From positions 930,001 to 994,000 of the forward strand of contig NZ_JACFOY010000001.1 of assembly GCF_016102285.1 (NCBI RefSeq): DNA of 64,000 bases, in the 5' to 3' direction. The stretch's first letter is position 1; each line of letters begins with the position of its first letter. Positions 9,784 through 18,636 of this stretch are shown piece after piece. The translations under genes were made by a program, and so were the position numbers. Below the pieces are notes generated by a model that worked only from the letters and a program-made list of their open reading frames with translations, was not told the origin of the DNA and made no database searches. Source of the stretch: Bartonella sp. M0177. GTDB taxonomy: Bacteria; Pseudomonadota; Alphaproteobacteria; Rhizobiales; Rhizobiaceae.

Positions 9784-11273
9784 TATCGTCCACAATTCAA
9801 AACAGAGAGTTTATGAACATTATCGGCATTTTCCTGGTCGACCAGACGAGTCGGATAATCGCCAGTAAAATAATGGTCGGTAAATTGTGGATCGGCATTG
9901 TTCCTGACCTCGCCTCCAACTGCCATGTAAAGCCCGTCGAGAGACAAAAATTGTAACGAGTCAGCACCGATAAATTCACACATGGATTTCAAATCAGGAA
10001 ATTGATTGGCAAGAAGTTTCGATGCTTCAGGTGTATCGATGCCGTAAAAGTCAGGATAGAAGATCATTGGACTTGCGACGCGTATATGGACTTCTTTGGC
10101 TCCCGCATCACGCAGCATTTGCACAATTTTGATGGATGTTGTGCCACGAACTATCGAATCGTCAACCAGAACAACGCGTTTTCCTTCAATAACAGGGCGA
10201 TTTGCCGAATGTTTGAGTTTGACGCCAAACGCACGGATTTGTTGTGTGGGTTCGATGAATGTCCGTCCGACATAATGGTTACGGATAATACCGAGTTCGA
10301 ATGGAATGCCGCTTTGCTGCGCATAGCCGATTGCAGCCGGTGTGCCGCCATCGGGAACAGGAACAACCACATCACCATCACATGGCGCTTCCTTGGCAAG
10401 ATAAATTCCCATATTTTTGCGCGCATTATAGACACTGCGTCCACCAATAATCGAATCAGGGCGAGCAAAATAGACATATTCAAAAAGACAAAGTTTTTCC
10501 GGTTTATGATCTTTCTGTTTGATCGTCTTGATTGTGACTTCTCCGTCTTTTTGTAATTGACAGATGATAACTTCACCATTTTCAACGTCGCGGATATATT
10601 TTGCTCCGATAATGTCAAGGGCACAGGTTTCCGAACAAAAAATCGGTTTGCCATCAAGTTCACCCATAACCAGCGGGCGAATGCCGATGGGGTCGCGAGC
10701 AGCAATGAGCTTTGAACGGGTCATCGCGATCATTGCAAAACCGCCTTCGATCTGGCGGATAGCGTCAACAAAACGTTCGGAAGATTTTGCGTGACGGGAG
10801 CGCGCGATGAGATGAAGAACAACTTCCGAATCCGAAGTTGATTGACAAATTGCACCTGATGCGATGAGTTGGCGGCGTATTGTGAGCCCGTTGGTAAGGT
10901 TGCCATTATGGGCAATAGCAATGCCTCCCACTTCGAGTTCGGCAAAGAGCGGCTGAACATTACGCAGTGCTGTTTCACCTGTTGTCGAATACCGCGTGTG
11001 ACCGATCGCCCGATTACCGGGAAGATTGGCCAAAGTTTGCGGGTTGGTATAATGGTCGCCAACAAGCCCCATATGCTTTTCCTGATGGAATACGTGTCCA
11101 TCATAAGAAACAATACCGGCTGCTTCCTGTCCACGATGTTGCAAGGCGTGGAGGCCGAGTGCCGTTAGTGTTGCCGCATCATCATGCCCCAGAATTCCGA
11201 AAACGCCGCATTCTTCGTGCAAACTATCGTCGTCGAAAGAAAAATCCGGTTCACAAAAGACCTCATTTGCCAT
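9783..11273 (-). CDS. purF: Amidophosphoribosyltransferase
   Basis: PurF catalyses the first step of de novo purine synthesis, transferring glutamine-derived ammonia to PRPP. The protein has an N-terminal class II glutamine amidotransferase domain with catalytic Cys at about residue 22 (HEECGVFGI), after a propeptide that is normally removed. A phosphoribosyltransferase domain follows, with the PRPP loop VVLVDDSIVRGTTS at about residues 366-379. ATG 11273 (MANEVFCEPDF) matches family N-termini; further in-frame starts at 11282 and 11345 would add unrelated residues. A strong hairpin lies in the cvpA-purF gap, so purF expression may be adjusted there. The stop overlaps the SDR start. Confidence 0.97.
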   Translation of the reverse strand: MANEVFCEPDFSFDDDSLHEECGVFGILGHDDAATLTALGLHALQHRGQEAAGIVSYDGHVFHQEKHMGLVGDHYTNPQTLANLPGNRAIGHTRYSTTGETALRNVQPLFAELEVGGIAIAHNGNLTNGLTIRRQLIASGAICQSTSDSEVVLHLIARSRHAKSSERFVDAIRQIEGGFAMIAMTRSKLIAARDPIGIRPLVMGELDGKPIFCSETCALDIIGAKYIRDVENGEVIICQLQKDGEVTIKTIKQKDHKPEKLCLFEYVYFARPDSIIGGRSVYNARKNMGIYLAKEAPCDGDVVVPVPDGGTPAAIGYAQQSGIPFELGIIRNHYVGRTFIEPTQQIRAFGVKLKHSANRPVIEGKRVVLVDDSIVRGTTSIKIVQMLRDAGAKEVHIRVASPMIFYPDFYGIDTPEASKLLANQFPDLKSMCEFIGADSLQFLSLDGLYMAVGGEVRNNADPQFTDHYFTGDYPTRLVDQENADNVHKLSVLNCGR

Positions 11274-11298
11274 TTTGACCATCCCGTAGAGATATCTA

Positions 11299-11361
11299 AG
11301 AACATTCTTTGTTAGAACATATAATATAGGTAAAATGGGTGGCATTTAAGGCCACCCATTT
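11299..11361 (-). promoter_or_regulatory. cvpA-purF intergenic hairpin and direct repeats (possible attenuator/operator)
   Basis: Directly downstream of the cvpA stop is a perfect 11-bp stem, AAATGGGTGGC (11333-11343) pairing with GCCACCCATTT (11351-11361), with a 7-base loop. On the minus strand it is followed by TTTTA and then AT-rich sequence. Closer to purF lies a 7-bp direct repeat, AGAACAT at 11299-11305 and 11314-11320 on the plus strand (ATGTTCT in the gene direction), with a 15-bp period. The hairpin could terminate or stabilise the cvpA message, and the repeats could be a protein site. Both functions are inferred; only the repeats are seen. Confidence 0.5.
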
Positions 11362-11365
11362 AAAT

Positions 11366-11938
11366 TCAGTCACCCGATTGAGCCGGATTATCGCCGACGC
11401 TATTGTCGGTATTGGACGGCTCATCTTTTTTCAGAACACTTGAAGCTTTGTCGAAAATCCAGTCAGGATCCTTTGGTAATAAATCCCAAATTTTATTGCT
11501 CATAGAATCAAGCATGGGTTTGGTTTTTGCGTCTTTCAGCCAAGGCGCCTGATCTTCCGGCTTGATGAGCTGATTAACGAGCAACATGGCGATCACCATA
11601 ATAAAAAGCCCACGAACAATGCCGAAAATAAATCCTACCGTGCGGTCGAGCGCACCGATTCGGCTATCTATAATGACATCGGCAATTTTCATCGTTATGA
11701 TGGATACAATAATGAAAACAATAACGAAAATAATTGCCAGACTTGCAATGAGTGCAATGGTTTTATTGGAAAGATAAGCTTCTACAAAGGGCAGAAGGTT
11801 TTTGTAAAGAAGCACAGCCGCGATAGCAGCAATGACCCAGGATGCCAAGGATAAAACTTCACGTGAAAAACCACGCACCATCGCCAAAAAGGCGGAAAAC
11901 AGGATCACTACAATAACCAGGCCATCAAGGGCTGTCAT
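11366..11938 (-). CDS. cvpA: CvpA family membrane protein
   Basis: This 190-residue inner-membrane protein of the CvpA family has four hydrophobic helices in the first about 130 residues. It matches the family core (VVILFSAFLAMVRGFSREVL, then ...SRIGALDRTVGFIFGIVRG). A hydrophilic Asp/Lys-rich C-terminus follows. CvpA was named for colicin V production and is linked elsewhere to envelope stress and purF co-expression. Here too it lies just before purF, separated by a hairpin. ATG 11938 fits the family start; upstream in-frame starts (11944, 11977) are less likely. Downstream of radA, with about 145 bp between. Confidence 0.9.
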   Translation of the reverse strand: MTALDGLVIVVILFSAFLAMVRGFSREVLSLASWVIAAIAAVLLYKNLLPFVEAYLSNKTIALIASLAIIFVIVFIIVSIITMKIADVIIDSRIGALDRTVGFIFGIVRGLFIMVIAMLLVNQLIKPEDQAPWLKDAKTKPMLDSMSNKIWDLLPKDPDWIFDKASSVLKKDEPSNTDNSVGDNPAQSGD

Positions 11939-12083
11939 GAACATCAGGCTTGTCCTTAAGTTCGCTTCAATCGGCAAAAGACAATAAAAGTGGCGTCAAT
12001 TACATCTTCATTGCCAGTTTGGAAAACCAATATCAATATTTCCTATATTTTAAAAGTGCAAAGCCAGCCTTTTGTCCACAAAC

Positions 12084-13484
12084 TCAATTCTGTGTTGGAG
12101 GCGTGGTGCGCTTTTTTCCGGAAGCAATTGCAGCCACAAGTTCGGGCAGGTCAGAGAAACTCCTTTGCCTGAAAGACGGCGATTTGATGGTCTCGGTTGT
12201 GCCGGATGGTTGAATTGCCCCCTTAAAACCGAGCTTGTCAGCTTCTTTCAGTCTTTGACCTGAATGCGAGACGGCGCGTAGAGCCCCCGACAAACTGACT
12301 TCACCGAAAAATACGTAATTTTGAGGCAGCACAATTCCTGCAAGAGAAGAAACCAGCGCGGCTGCGACTGCAAGATCGGCTGCGGGTTCCGAAATGCGGT
12401 ATCCGCCGGCAACATTGAGATAAACATCATGCTGCCCGAAACGTACACCGCAATGGGCTTCGAGGACTGCAAGAATCATGGAAAGCCGGTTGCTATCCCA
12501 TCCGACCACTGCCCGTCTTGGGGTCCCCAGCGAAGTCGGTGCAACGAGTGCCTGTATTTCAACAAGGATAGGCCTTGTTCCCTCCATGCCCGCAAAAACA
12601 GCCGCACCCGGTGCATTGCTGTTTCGCTCTCCAAGAAATAATTCGGAAGGATTGTTAACCTCCCGCAAGCCATGATCCGACATTTCAAAAACACCGATTT
12701 CATCCGTCGGACCAAAGCGATTTTTCACGGTTCTCAAAATTCTGTACTGGTGTCCGCCTTCACCTTCAAAATAAAGCACCGCGTCGACCATATGTTCGAC
12801 AACTCGCGGGCCGGCAATTTGCCCATCTTTTGTGACGTGACCAACCAGCACAACAGCAGCTCCCGTTTTCTTGGCAAAACGTATCATCGCCTGCGCACCG
12901 GTTCTCACCTGTGTCACTGTTCCGGGAGAAGAATCAACTGCCTCGGACCAAAGCGTCTGTATGGAATCGATAATGACCAAATCAGGCTTTTTGGCATTTG
13001 TGAGCGTTGCGAGAATATCTTCGACATTGGTTTCGGCAGCAAGCTCTACAGTTGTGTTGGCCGCTCCCAAACGTTGTGCACGTAAGCGTATCTGCGCTAC
13101 TGCTTCTTCACCCGAAACATAGATAACGTGAAAGCCTTGACGGGCAAGCGCTGCTGCGGCTTGCGTCAAAAGTGTCGATTTTCCAATTCCCGGATCCCCA
13201 CCGACAAGGAGCGCCGAGCCCCTCACAAAGCCACCCCCTGTAACACGGTCAAGTTCGGCAATTCCCGATTTTACCCGTGGTGCGTCTTCAATAGCGCCCG
13301 AAAGCGATGTGAGCGCGACAACGCGTCCCTTACGGCTGCTTTTGGCAGGCCCCCCGCCAATACCGCCGCTGGTTCCTTCTTCGACAATAGTGTTCCATTC
13401 GCCACAGGCATCGCATTTTCCAGCCCATTGGGAATAGACTGTGCCGCAATTTTGACAGACAAACTGGGTGCGTGTTTTTGCCAT
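12084..13484 (-). CDS. radA: DNA repair protein RadA (Sms)
   Basis: RadA is a RecA-like ATPase that drives branch migration during recombination. The 466-residue protein has an N-terminal C4 zinc finger (Cys 10, 13, 24, 27), a RecA-type ATPase core with Walker A GGDPGIGKST at about residues 95-104, the RadA-specific KNRFG motif, and a Lon-protease-like C-terminal domain. A glycine-rich linker follows the zinc finger. The start lies 5 bp after the dnaB stop, so the two are likely one transcript. Length is normal. Confidence 0.97.
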   Translation of the reverse strand: MAKTRTQFVCQNCGTVYSQWAGKCDACGEWNTIVEEGTSGGIGGGPAKSSRKGRVVALTSLSGAIEDAPRVKSGIAELDRVTGGGFVRGSALLVGGDPGIGKSTLLTQAAAALARQGFHVIYVSGEEAVAQIRLRAQRLGAANTTVELAAETNVEDILATLTNAKKPDLVIIDSIQTLWSEAVDSSPGTVTQVRTGAQAMIRFAKKTGAAVVLVGHVTKDGQIAGPRVVEHMVDAVLYFEGEGGHQYRILRTVKNRFGPTDEIGVFEMSDHGLREVNNPSELFLGERNSNAPGAAVFAGMEGTRPILVEIQALVAPTSLGTPRRAVVGWDSNRLSMILAVLEAHCGVRFGQHDVYLNVAGGYRISEPAADLAVAAALVSSLAGIVLPQNYVFFGEVSLSGALRAVSHSGQRLKEADKLGFKGAIQPSGTTETIKSPSFRQRSFSDLPELVAAIASGKKRTTPPTQN

Positions 13485-13489
13485 TACGA

Positions 13490-14992
13490 TCAGCCGAATT
13501 GATCCGGTAACTTGTCACTTTCAGCAAGATCGGAAAAGCGGGTATATTCGGCCTGAAACGCCAATCTGACAGTTCCTGTCGGTCCATGACGTTGTTTTGC
13601 TACAATCACCTCGGCCTTACCGAACACTTCTTCCATCTCCGCTTGCCATTTCAGATGCTCTTCACTGCCAAGCTTGGGCTCTTTGTTTTTGATATAATAT
13701 TCATCGCGATAAACAAACAAAACGACATCGGCATCCTGTTCGATAGAACCGGATTCACGAAGATCGGAAAGTTGCGGGCGTTTGTCGTCACGTGCTTCAA
13801 CCTGACGGGAAAGCTGAGACAAGGCAATGATCGGGATATTAAGCTCTTTGGCAAGCGACTTCAAACCGGTCGTAATTTCGGTTATTTCCTGCACGCGGTT
13901 TTCCGATGCTCGTTTCGAAACGCCGGTCATCAATTGCACATAGTCAATCACCAGAACATCGAGGCCATGCTGGCGTTTAAGCCGCCGCGCGCGGGCTGAA
14001 AGCTGCGCAATCGAAATGCCACCGGTCTGGTCGATATAAAGCGGCGCTTTTTGTAATCTCGTCATTGAATGGAGCAGTTTGGCGAACTGGTCTTCTGTAA
14101 TATCACCGCGACGGATTTTTGACGAAGATACTTCTGCCTGCTCGGAAATAATACGTGTTGCCAATTGTTCCGACGACATTTCGAGCGAGAAGAAACCGAC
14201 AATTCCACCTTCATTTTCTTCTGCCGGAAGGTTGTTTTCCTTCGCTTTGATAAAGGCATTGGCAATATTGAAAGCGATATTGGTGGCAAGCGACGTTTTC
14301 CCCATGCCCGGTCGACCGGCAAGGATGATAAGGTCGGAACGTTGCAAGCCGCCCATTTGCTCGTCGAGTTTCTTGAGCTGTGTCGGAATGCCGGAAAGCC
14401 GCGAGGTACGTTTTTTGGCAGCTCCGGCCATATCGATGGCTTTTTTTACCGCATCATCAAAACTTTCAAAGCCACCGCCATATTTACCGGTTTCGGCAAG
14501 TGTGAACAGTTTTTGTTCGACATTTTCGATTTGTTTCGAAGGGGTAAGATCAATCGGCGCATCATATGCGGTATTGACGATCTCGTTGCCAAGATCAATC
14601 AAGGAACGACGTGTATAAAGATCATAAATGGCACGGCCATAATCTTCTGCATTGATGATGGTGACTGCTTCCGTCGCCATGCGAACAACATAGGTATAAA
14701 CGGTCATGTCACCGATTTTTTCATTGGCCGGAATAAACGGTTTGATTGTGACCGGATTGGCAAGCTTGCCATTTTTGATCATCTCGCTCAAAACAGCAAA
14801 AATCGTTTGATGCAATGGCTCGAAAAAATGTTCAGGCTTCAAAAAATCGGATACGCGGTCAAGCGCGTCATTATTGATGAGAATTGCACCGAGCAGAGCT
14901 TGTTCCGCCTCGATATTATGCGGAATCTGCCTGAACGGGAGTGCCTCGTCACCATTGGTCTGCCCGATATTGAGAACTTTTGCTTCTGACAT
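13490..14992 (-). CDS. dnaB: Replicative DNA helicase DnaB
   Basis: DnaB is the hexameric 5'-3' replication fork helicase. The 500-residue product has the N-terminal helical domain (IPHNIEAEQALLGAIL), a linker, and the RecA-fold domain with Walker A AGRPGMGKTS at about residues 225-234. The DnaB motifs EMSSEQLATR and DYVQLM follow, then the arginine-finger region SRQVEARDDKRPQLSDLR. No intein is present. It is the first gene of a minus-strand string dnaB-radA-cvpA-purF-SDR. In several related genera alr sits between dnaB and radA, but here only 5 bp separate them. The upstream 311 bp are rich in repeats and palindromes. Confidence 0.97.
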   Translation of the reverse strand: MSEAKVLNIGQTNGDEALPFRQIPHNIEAEQALLGAILINNDALDRVSDFLKPEHFFEPLHQTIFAVLSEMIKNGKLANPVTIKPFIPANEKIGDMTVYTYVVRMATEAVTIINAEDYGRAIYDLYTRRSLIDLGNEIVNTAYDAPIDLTPSKQIENVEQKLFTLAETGKYGGGFESFDDAVKKAIDMAGAAKKRTSRLSGIPTQLKKLDEQMGGLQRSDLIILAGRPGMGKTSLATNIAFNIANAFIKAKENNLPAEENEGGIVGFFSLEMSSEQLATRIISEQAEVSSSKIRRGDITEDQFAKLLHSMTRLQKAPLYIDQTGGISIAQLSARARRLKRQHGLDVLVIDYVQLMTGVSKRASENRVQEITEITTGLKSLAKELNIPIIALSQLSRQVEARDDKRPQLSDLRESGSIEQDADVVLFVYRDEYYIKNKEPKLGSEEHLKWQAEMEEVFGKAEVIVAKQRHGPTGTVRLAFQAEYTRFSDLAESDKLPDQFG

Positions 14993-15303
14993 TAGTCTAT
15001 TGCTGCTCGCCTGAATTTTGTTTAATTGGAAAACCCCACCACTTTAACCCATTCAGGGTAGGGACTGCCACATTTTTTTCCAGATAAATGCGCTTTTATG
15101 CCGTCGGATCGATTTTTCCCGAAGGCTTTTGCTGTTGTGTCGATAGGATTATCCTATGTAGCGTAAATCCGGAAAGCGCATTTCGAACGCCGAAAATGCA
15201 CTATATATCCGGATATACAGCATTTTCCGACAGATCAGACCGGATTGTCCAATATCGGATTGCTCAATATTGTGCAAAACAGGGGAAACCGATTTTGCAC
15301 AGG
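14993..15303. other. cfa-dnaB intergenic region (311 bp), repeat-rich
   Basis: This gap separates the cfa stop from the dnaB start (both minus strand) and should hold the dnaB promoter and the end of the cfa message. No gene is visible. It contains a palindrome ATAGGAT-T-ATCCTAT (15143-15157), a perfect 14-bp palindrome TATATCCGGATATA (15204-15217) and two 15-bp tandem units (15241-15270). A 9-bp stem TGTGCAAAA/TTTTGCACA (15271-15279 with 15293-15301) starts 2 bp beyond the cfa stop. That last hairpin probably marks the 3' end of cfa, but it lacks a following T-run. Confidence 0.6.
15241..15270. repeat. Two 15-bp tandem repeat units upstream of dnaB
   Basis: Units 15241-15255 and 15256-15270 both read CGGATTGNNCAATAT and differ at only two positions, the NN and its neighbour. 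Each contains an ATTG-NN-CAAT inverted core. They lie about 250 bp before dnaB and just after the cfa 3' hairpin. Short directly repeated units with an inner dyad are typical of protein binding sites, but no regulator can be named from sequence. Confidence 0.7.
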
Positions 15304-16662
15304 CTATTTCTTGTCTTTTTGAGAGGTCGTTGTCTTGCGGCGCGACTTAGGCGCTTGGGGAGCGGCATCTTCAACTTTTTTTTCAACAGTTTTTGTCGCG
15401 GATTTTACATTGCCTTCGGATTTTTCAAGATTGGGGTCGGCGTCAATTTTCTTGAGTCTGGCCTCTTCCTCGGTAATGTAATCGCGTGTCAAGGGAACCG
15501 CATCCTGCTTGTGGGCCAGCTGGATTTGGAAAACCATCATACCTTGCCAGCGGAAAGCGCTTTCTGAAGCTGCAAGATAAAATTCCCACATCCGGCAAAA
15601 CCGTTCGTCATAAAGTGCTTTGGCTTCGTCCCAATGTGCAAGAAATGCTTCGCGCCAAGCTTTCAATGTCTCGGCATAATGCAAACGCAATATTTCTATA
15701 TCGGTGATAATCAGTCCGCTTTTTTCAATAACGGGAATGACTTCCGATAATGAGGGAATATAGCCACCGGGAAAAATATATTTGGCAATCCACGGATTGG
15801 TAGCACCGGGCTCGCCTGAGCGGCCGATCGAGTGGAGAACAAAACGTCCATCCGGCTTCAACAATCTTTTGACGTGGTCGAAATATTCTTTGTAATGGCC
15901 GATACCGACATGTTCGAACATACCCACCGAGACGATTTTATCAAAAGCGTCATCAAGCTTGCGATAGTCGAGCAGAAAAAATTTGGCTTTATCTTGTAGT
16001 CCCATATCTTTGGCGCGCCGATTGGCGATGCCATGCTGTTCATGAGAAAGCGTGACACCTGTGACATTTGCACCGAGAACCCGTGCGAAATAAAGCCCCA
16101 ATCCGCCCCAGCCACAGCCAATATCGAGAAGTTTCTCGTTTTCTTTCACCTGAAGCTTTGCCGCCAGATGGCGCTTTTTTGCAAGTTGTGCTTCGCCAAG
16201 GCTGACATTCGGATTTTCAAAGTAACCGCAGGAATACTGGCGATCGGGATCAAGAAACATCTCGTAAAGTTTGCCGGAGAGATCATAGTGGTGTTCGACG
16301 TTTTTTGCCGAACGACGCAGCGTATTCATCTGTACGAATCGTTTTGTCGCCGTGCGAATGAAAGAAAATGCTTTCATCCACAATTGGTTTTCTGCAATCG
16401 GACCGGTGCTTTCGAAGATTGTCTCCAGCAACGAATAAATATCGCCTTTAATAAACTCGAAACCGCCATTCATATAGGCTTCGCCCAGTTTCAAAGCAGG
16501 GTCGAGAGCAACTTCGCGTTCCCATTTTGCTGATGTAAAGCGTATTTGAATTGGCTTGCCCGTCTGGTTACCGAACTGGTACGTGACCCCTCGTGAATCG
16601 GTAATTGTCAGATTACCTTTCGTAATAATGTGGCTGGCAGCCGTCTTCAATAAAGCAAACAT
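15304..16662 (-). CDS. cfa: Cyclopropane-fatty-acyl-phospholipid synthase with basic C-terminal tail
   Basis: This SAM-dependent enzyme methylenates unsaturated acyl chains of membrane phospholipids. The 452-residue protein has the CFAS N-terminal region, then the SAM-binding motif LLDIGCGWGGLGL at about residues 178-190. Conserved CFAS segments follow: the ENPNVSLGEAQLAKK region upstream and HSIGRSGEPGATNPWI downstream. The last about 45 residues (from about 405) are a Lys/Ala/Thr-rich, low-complexity tail not usual for the enzyme core, perhaps for membrane or nucleic acid contact. It lies between rplI and dnaB, a pair that is adjacent in many relatives, so it may be an insertion into that order. 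Confidence 0.94.
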   Translation of the reverse strand: MFALLKTAASHIITKGNLTITDSRGVTYQFGNQTGKPIQIRFTSAKWEREVALDPALKLGEAYMNGGFEFIKGDIYSLLETIFESTGPIAENQLWMKAFSFIRTATKRFVQMNTLRRSAKNVEHHYDLSGKLYEMFLDPDRQYSCGYFENPNVSLGEAQLAKKRHLAAKLQVKENEKLLDIGCGWGGLGLYFARVLGANVTGVTLSHEQHGIANRRAKDMGLQDKAKFFLLDYRKLDDAFDKIVSVGMFEHVGIGHYKEYFDHVKRLLKPDGRFVLHSIGRSGEPGATNPWIAKYIFPGGYIPSLSEVIPVIEKSGLIITDIEILRLHYAETLKAWREAFLAHWDEAKALYDERFCRMWEFYLAASESAFRWQGMMVFQIQLAHKQDAVPLTRDYITEEEARLKKIDADPNLEKSEGNVKSATKTVEKKVEDAAPQAPKSRRKTTTSQKDKK

Positions 16663-16778
16663 CTATCGAGTCCCATCTTCCAATTAATACTTTGGCCGCT
16701 TTTTATGCACAAATAAGCGTCTAATAAAGTTCACGAAAATCTATTCCGTCCGACGTCGCGTTTATAGTGCCTATTTGT

Positions 16779-16809
16779 AAAAAAAACACCCGACCAGAAG
16801 ATCGGGTGT
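16779..16809 (-). terminator. Rho-independent terminator of the rpsF-rplI operon
   Basis: An 8-bp perfect stem, ACACCCGA (16786-16793) with TCGGGTGT (16802-16809), encloses an 8-base loop. Read on the minus strand it is followed at once by eight T residues (A-run 16779-16786 on the plus strand). It lies about 100 bp beyond the rplI stop. On the plus strand a T-run also occurs a few bases later (16815-16823), so it might stop transcription from both sides. Confidence 0.85.
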
Positions 16810-16907
16810 GTTCATTTTTTTTTGACCTGTCAAGAAACAACTGTTCCAAATTACTGGGGCAGTGCGTCGCACTTATAACAATTGTGTCCCGATAAGCTGA
16901 TAAATGC

Positions 16908-17516
16908 TTATTCGGATTCTTTTTCTTCGGCCTTTTCCTCAGCCTTTTTCTCGGCTTCGTGTTCGGCACCTTCCTCGTCGAAAATTTCTTCCGAGAGCGG
17001 TTTTTCCTCAATGCCATAGATTGCTTCGATAGAAGTCAAATCTTCACCGGCAGCCTGGCGTTCGGCTTCCTCGGCAGAACGGGCAATATTGATGGTTACA
17101 TTAACCTGTACTTCAGGGTGAAGATTAACCGCAACATTATGAAGACCGATTGTTTTGATCGGGTGATTAAGTTCTACCTGCGTGCGAATAATTGTGAAAC
17201 CTTCCGAAGTGATAATATCGGCAATATCACGGGTCGAAACTGAACCATAGAGCTGTCCGGTTTCACCGGCAGAGCGGATAACAACGAATGTCTTGCCGTC
17301 AAGCTTGTCGGCAACCTGTTGGGCTTCACTCTTGCGTTCAAGATTGCGGGCTTCGAGCTGTGCTCTCTCTTTTTCGAATTTCTTTTTGTTTGCTTCATTG
17401 GCACGCAAAGCTTTTCCCTGCGGGAAAAGGAAATTGCGGGCAAAGCCGTCTTTCACAGAGACGGTATCACCCATTTGTCCTAAGCGGGCAATGCGTTCGA
17501 GTAGTATAACATCCAT
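16908..17516 (-). CDS. rplI: 50S ribosomal protein L9, extended acidic tail
   Basis: This protein binds domain V of 23S rRNA. The N-terminal L9 signature ([24 protein letters not shown], then FARNFLFP) and the long connecting helix are clear, followed by the C-terminal globular domain. At 202 residues it is longer than E. coli L9 (149). The extra about 45 residues form a Glu/Lys/Ala-rich tail, as seen in alphaproteobacterial L9. It is the last gene of rpsF-rpsR-DUF2232-rplI, with 22 bp to the DUF2232 stop and a strong terminator downstream. Confidence 0.97.
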   Translation of the reverse strand: MDVILLERIARLGQMGDTVSVKDGFARNFLFPQGKALRANEANKKKFEKERAQLEARNLERKSEAQQVADKLDGKTFVVIRSAGETGQLYGSVSTRDIADIITSEGFTIIRTQVELNHPIKTIGLHNVAVNLHPEVQVNVTINIARSAEEAERQAAGEDLTSIEAIYGIEEKPLSEEIFDEEGAEHEAEKKAEEKAEEKESE

Positions 17517-17538
17517 TTTGAATTCCTTTCAGCTGCAT

Positions 17539-18519
17539 TTATTGTTTGGGTTGGCCGTGTTGACGGCTCACTTGAATGGTTGTCCAGATTCCCATCAGAA
17601 GAAGAATGAGCGATACCGGAACAGCGAATATGAAAGTGCAAAGGGCAATATAGACGAATCCCAATATAAAAAAGCGTCCACTAATGCCCCGTGTCAGATT
17701 GTGTAAATAGGCAAGTCCGGTCATCGAAATTGCCAATGTAAAAGTTGTGTTGAAGACCAATGCACACAGATTAAGAAATGTCCCCAGTTGGAAAAACGTG
17801 GCGCCAAAGGCGACAATATAAATGAACAGTGCAGGCAATGGCAGACGAAATTTTTTCGGCCAGTCATCGCGCGGGCGGGCAAGCCGTTTCATGCGTTGTG
17901 CACCGACAAGCGCAAAATACAAATTTCCGGTTAGAAAGAGCACCCCGTAAGTGGCCAGACTACTCGACAATAATGGAACGATATTGTTTACCAGAAAGTC
18001 GTGGAAGATAGCTATGTCGGCCTCGCTTGCCGAATTGGTCTCACGCAAGGAGTTTGTGACGAAACTCGCAATTTCACCGGCAATGATCGGCGTGGTCGGG
18101 TTATTGTATAAGATTGTGCCAATGAAGACACAAATAATAGAGATAAAGCCGGTCAACAAAAATATGACCGAAGAAAGCGGATACCACTTGATGGCATGTC
18201 CATTCTCGTCCATTTCGGCAAGCCCTAATAGCCAGGATGCATAAACGGCGGGAAGGAAAAACAGCAATGTAAAGCCAAGCCCGATATAGAAATTTTGCGC
18301 AAATATCAGAACGATTGCTGCTGTAACAAGAGAAATGATGCTGGCAGCCGTGCCCCAACCAAAGGCTACGATGAAAATCGGTAGCGACATAAAGCAACCG
18401 AGTAACAATGCAAATGGCGGGAAAACCGTAAAAAAGCTCATAATAGCCGTTGCAAGGACAGCAGCAAACAGCCCGCCCAAAATACCTGCCGGAAATGTAT
18501 AGGATTTTTTTTGCAACAT
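17539..18519 (-). CDS. DUF2232 polytopic membrane protein
   Basis: This 326-residue inner-membrane protein with eight or so hydrophobic helices matches the DUF2232 family, which Rhizobiales characteristically carry between rpsR and rplI. It has no catalytic motifs. Some DUF2232 proteins resemble substrate-binding components of ECF-type vitamin uptake, but nothing here proves that. Start ATG 18519 (MLQKKSYTFPAGILGG) directly precedes the first helix. A GC-rich hairpin (18607-18627) separates it from rpsR, so its expression may be lower than that of the ribosomal genes. Confidence 0.85.
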   Translation of the reverse strand: MLQKKSYTFPAGILGGLFAAVLATAIMSFFTVFPPFALLLGCFMSLPIFIVAFGWGTAASIISLVTAAIVLIFAQNFYIGLGFTLLFFLPAVYASWLLGLAEMDENGHAIKWYPLSSVIFLLTGFISIICVFIGTILYNNPTTPIIAGEIASFVTNSLRETNSASEADIAIFHDFLVNNIVPLLSSSLATYGVLFLTGNLYFALVGAQRMKRLARPRDDWPKKFRLPLPALFIYIVAFGATFFQLGTFLNLCALVFNTTFTLAISMTGLAYLHNLTRGISGRFFILGFVYIALCTFIFAVPVSLILLLMGIWTTIQVSRQHGQPKQ

Positions 18520-18606
18520 TGATTCGCTGTCCTGCCTTTGCAGTTAGGGGCTAAGATGACTGCTCCAACTCCGGTTTTATTTGAACCTGCACCGAAAGCA
18601 GGGGAA

Positions 18607-18627
18607 GCAGCCGGTCAAGCCGGCTGC
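18607..18627 (-). terminator. GC-rich hairpin after rpsR (partial terminator or mRNA stabiliser)
   Basis: A perfect 8-bp stem, GCAGCCGG (18607-18614) with CCGGCTGC (18620-18627), encloses a 5-base loop and lies 10 bp after the rpsR stop. The minus-strand continuation is TTCCCCTGCTTTC, not a clean T-run. It is better read as a leaky terminator or 3'-end protector that lets some transcripts continue into DUF2232 and rplI. Function is inferred. Confidence 0.5.
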
Positions 18628-18636
18628 CAGAATTGC

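Noticed and set aside
14165-14989. Plus-strand open frame of about 270 codons
   Set aside because: It lies wholly antisense to dnaB; no domain or ribosome site.
15271-15301. 9-bp hairpin after cfa, considered as intrinsic terminator
   Set aside because: The stem is perfect but the minus-strand continuation ATATTGAGC has no T-run; noted only as a 3' hairpin.
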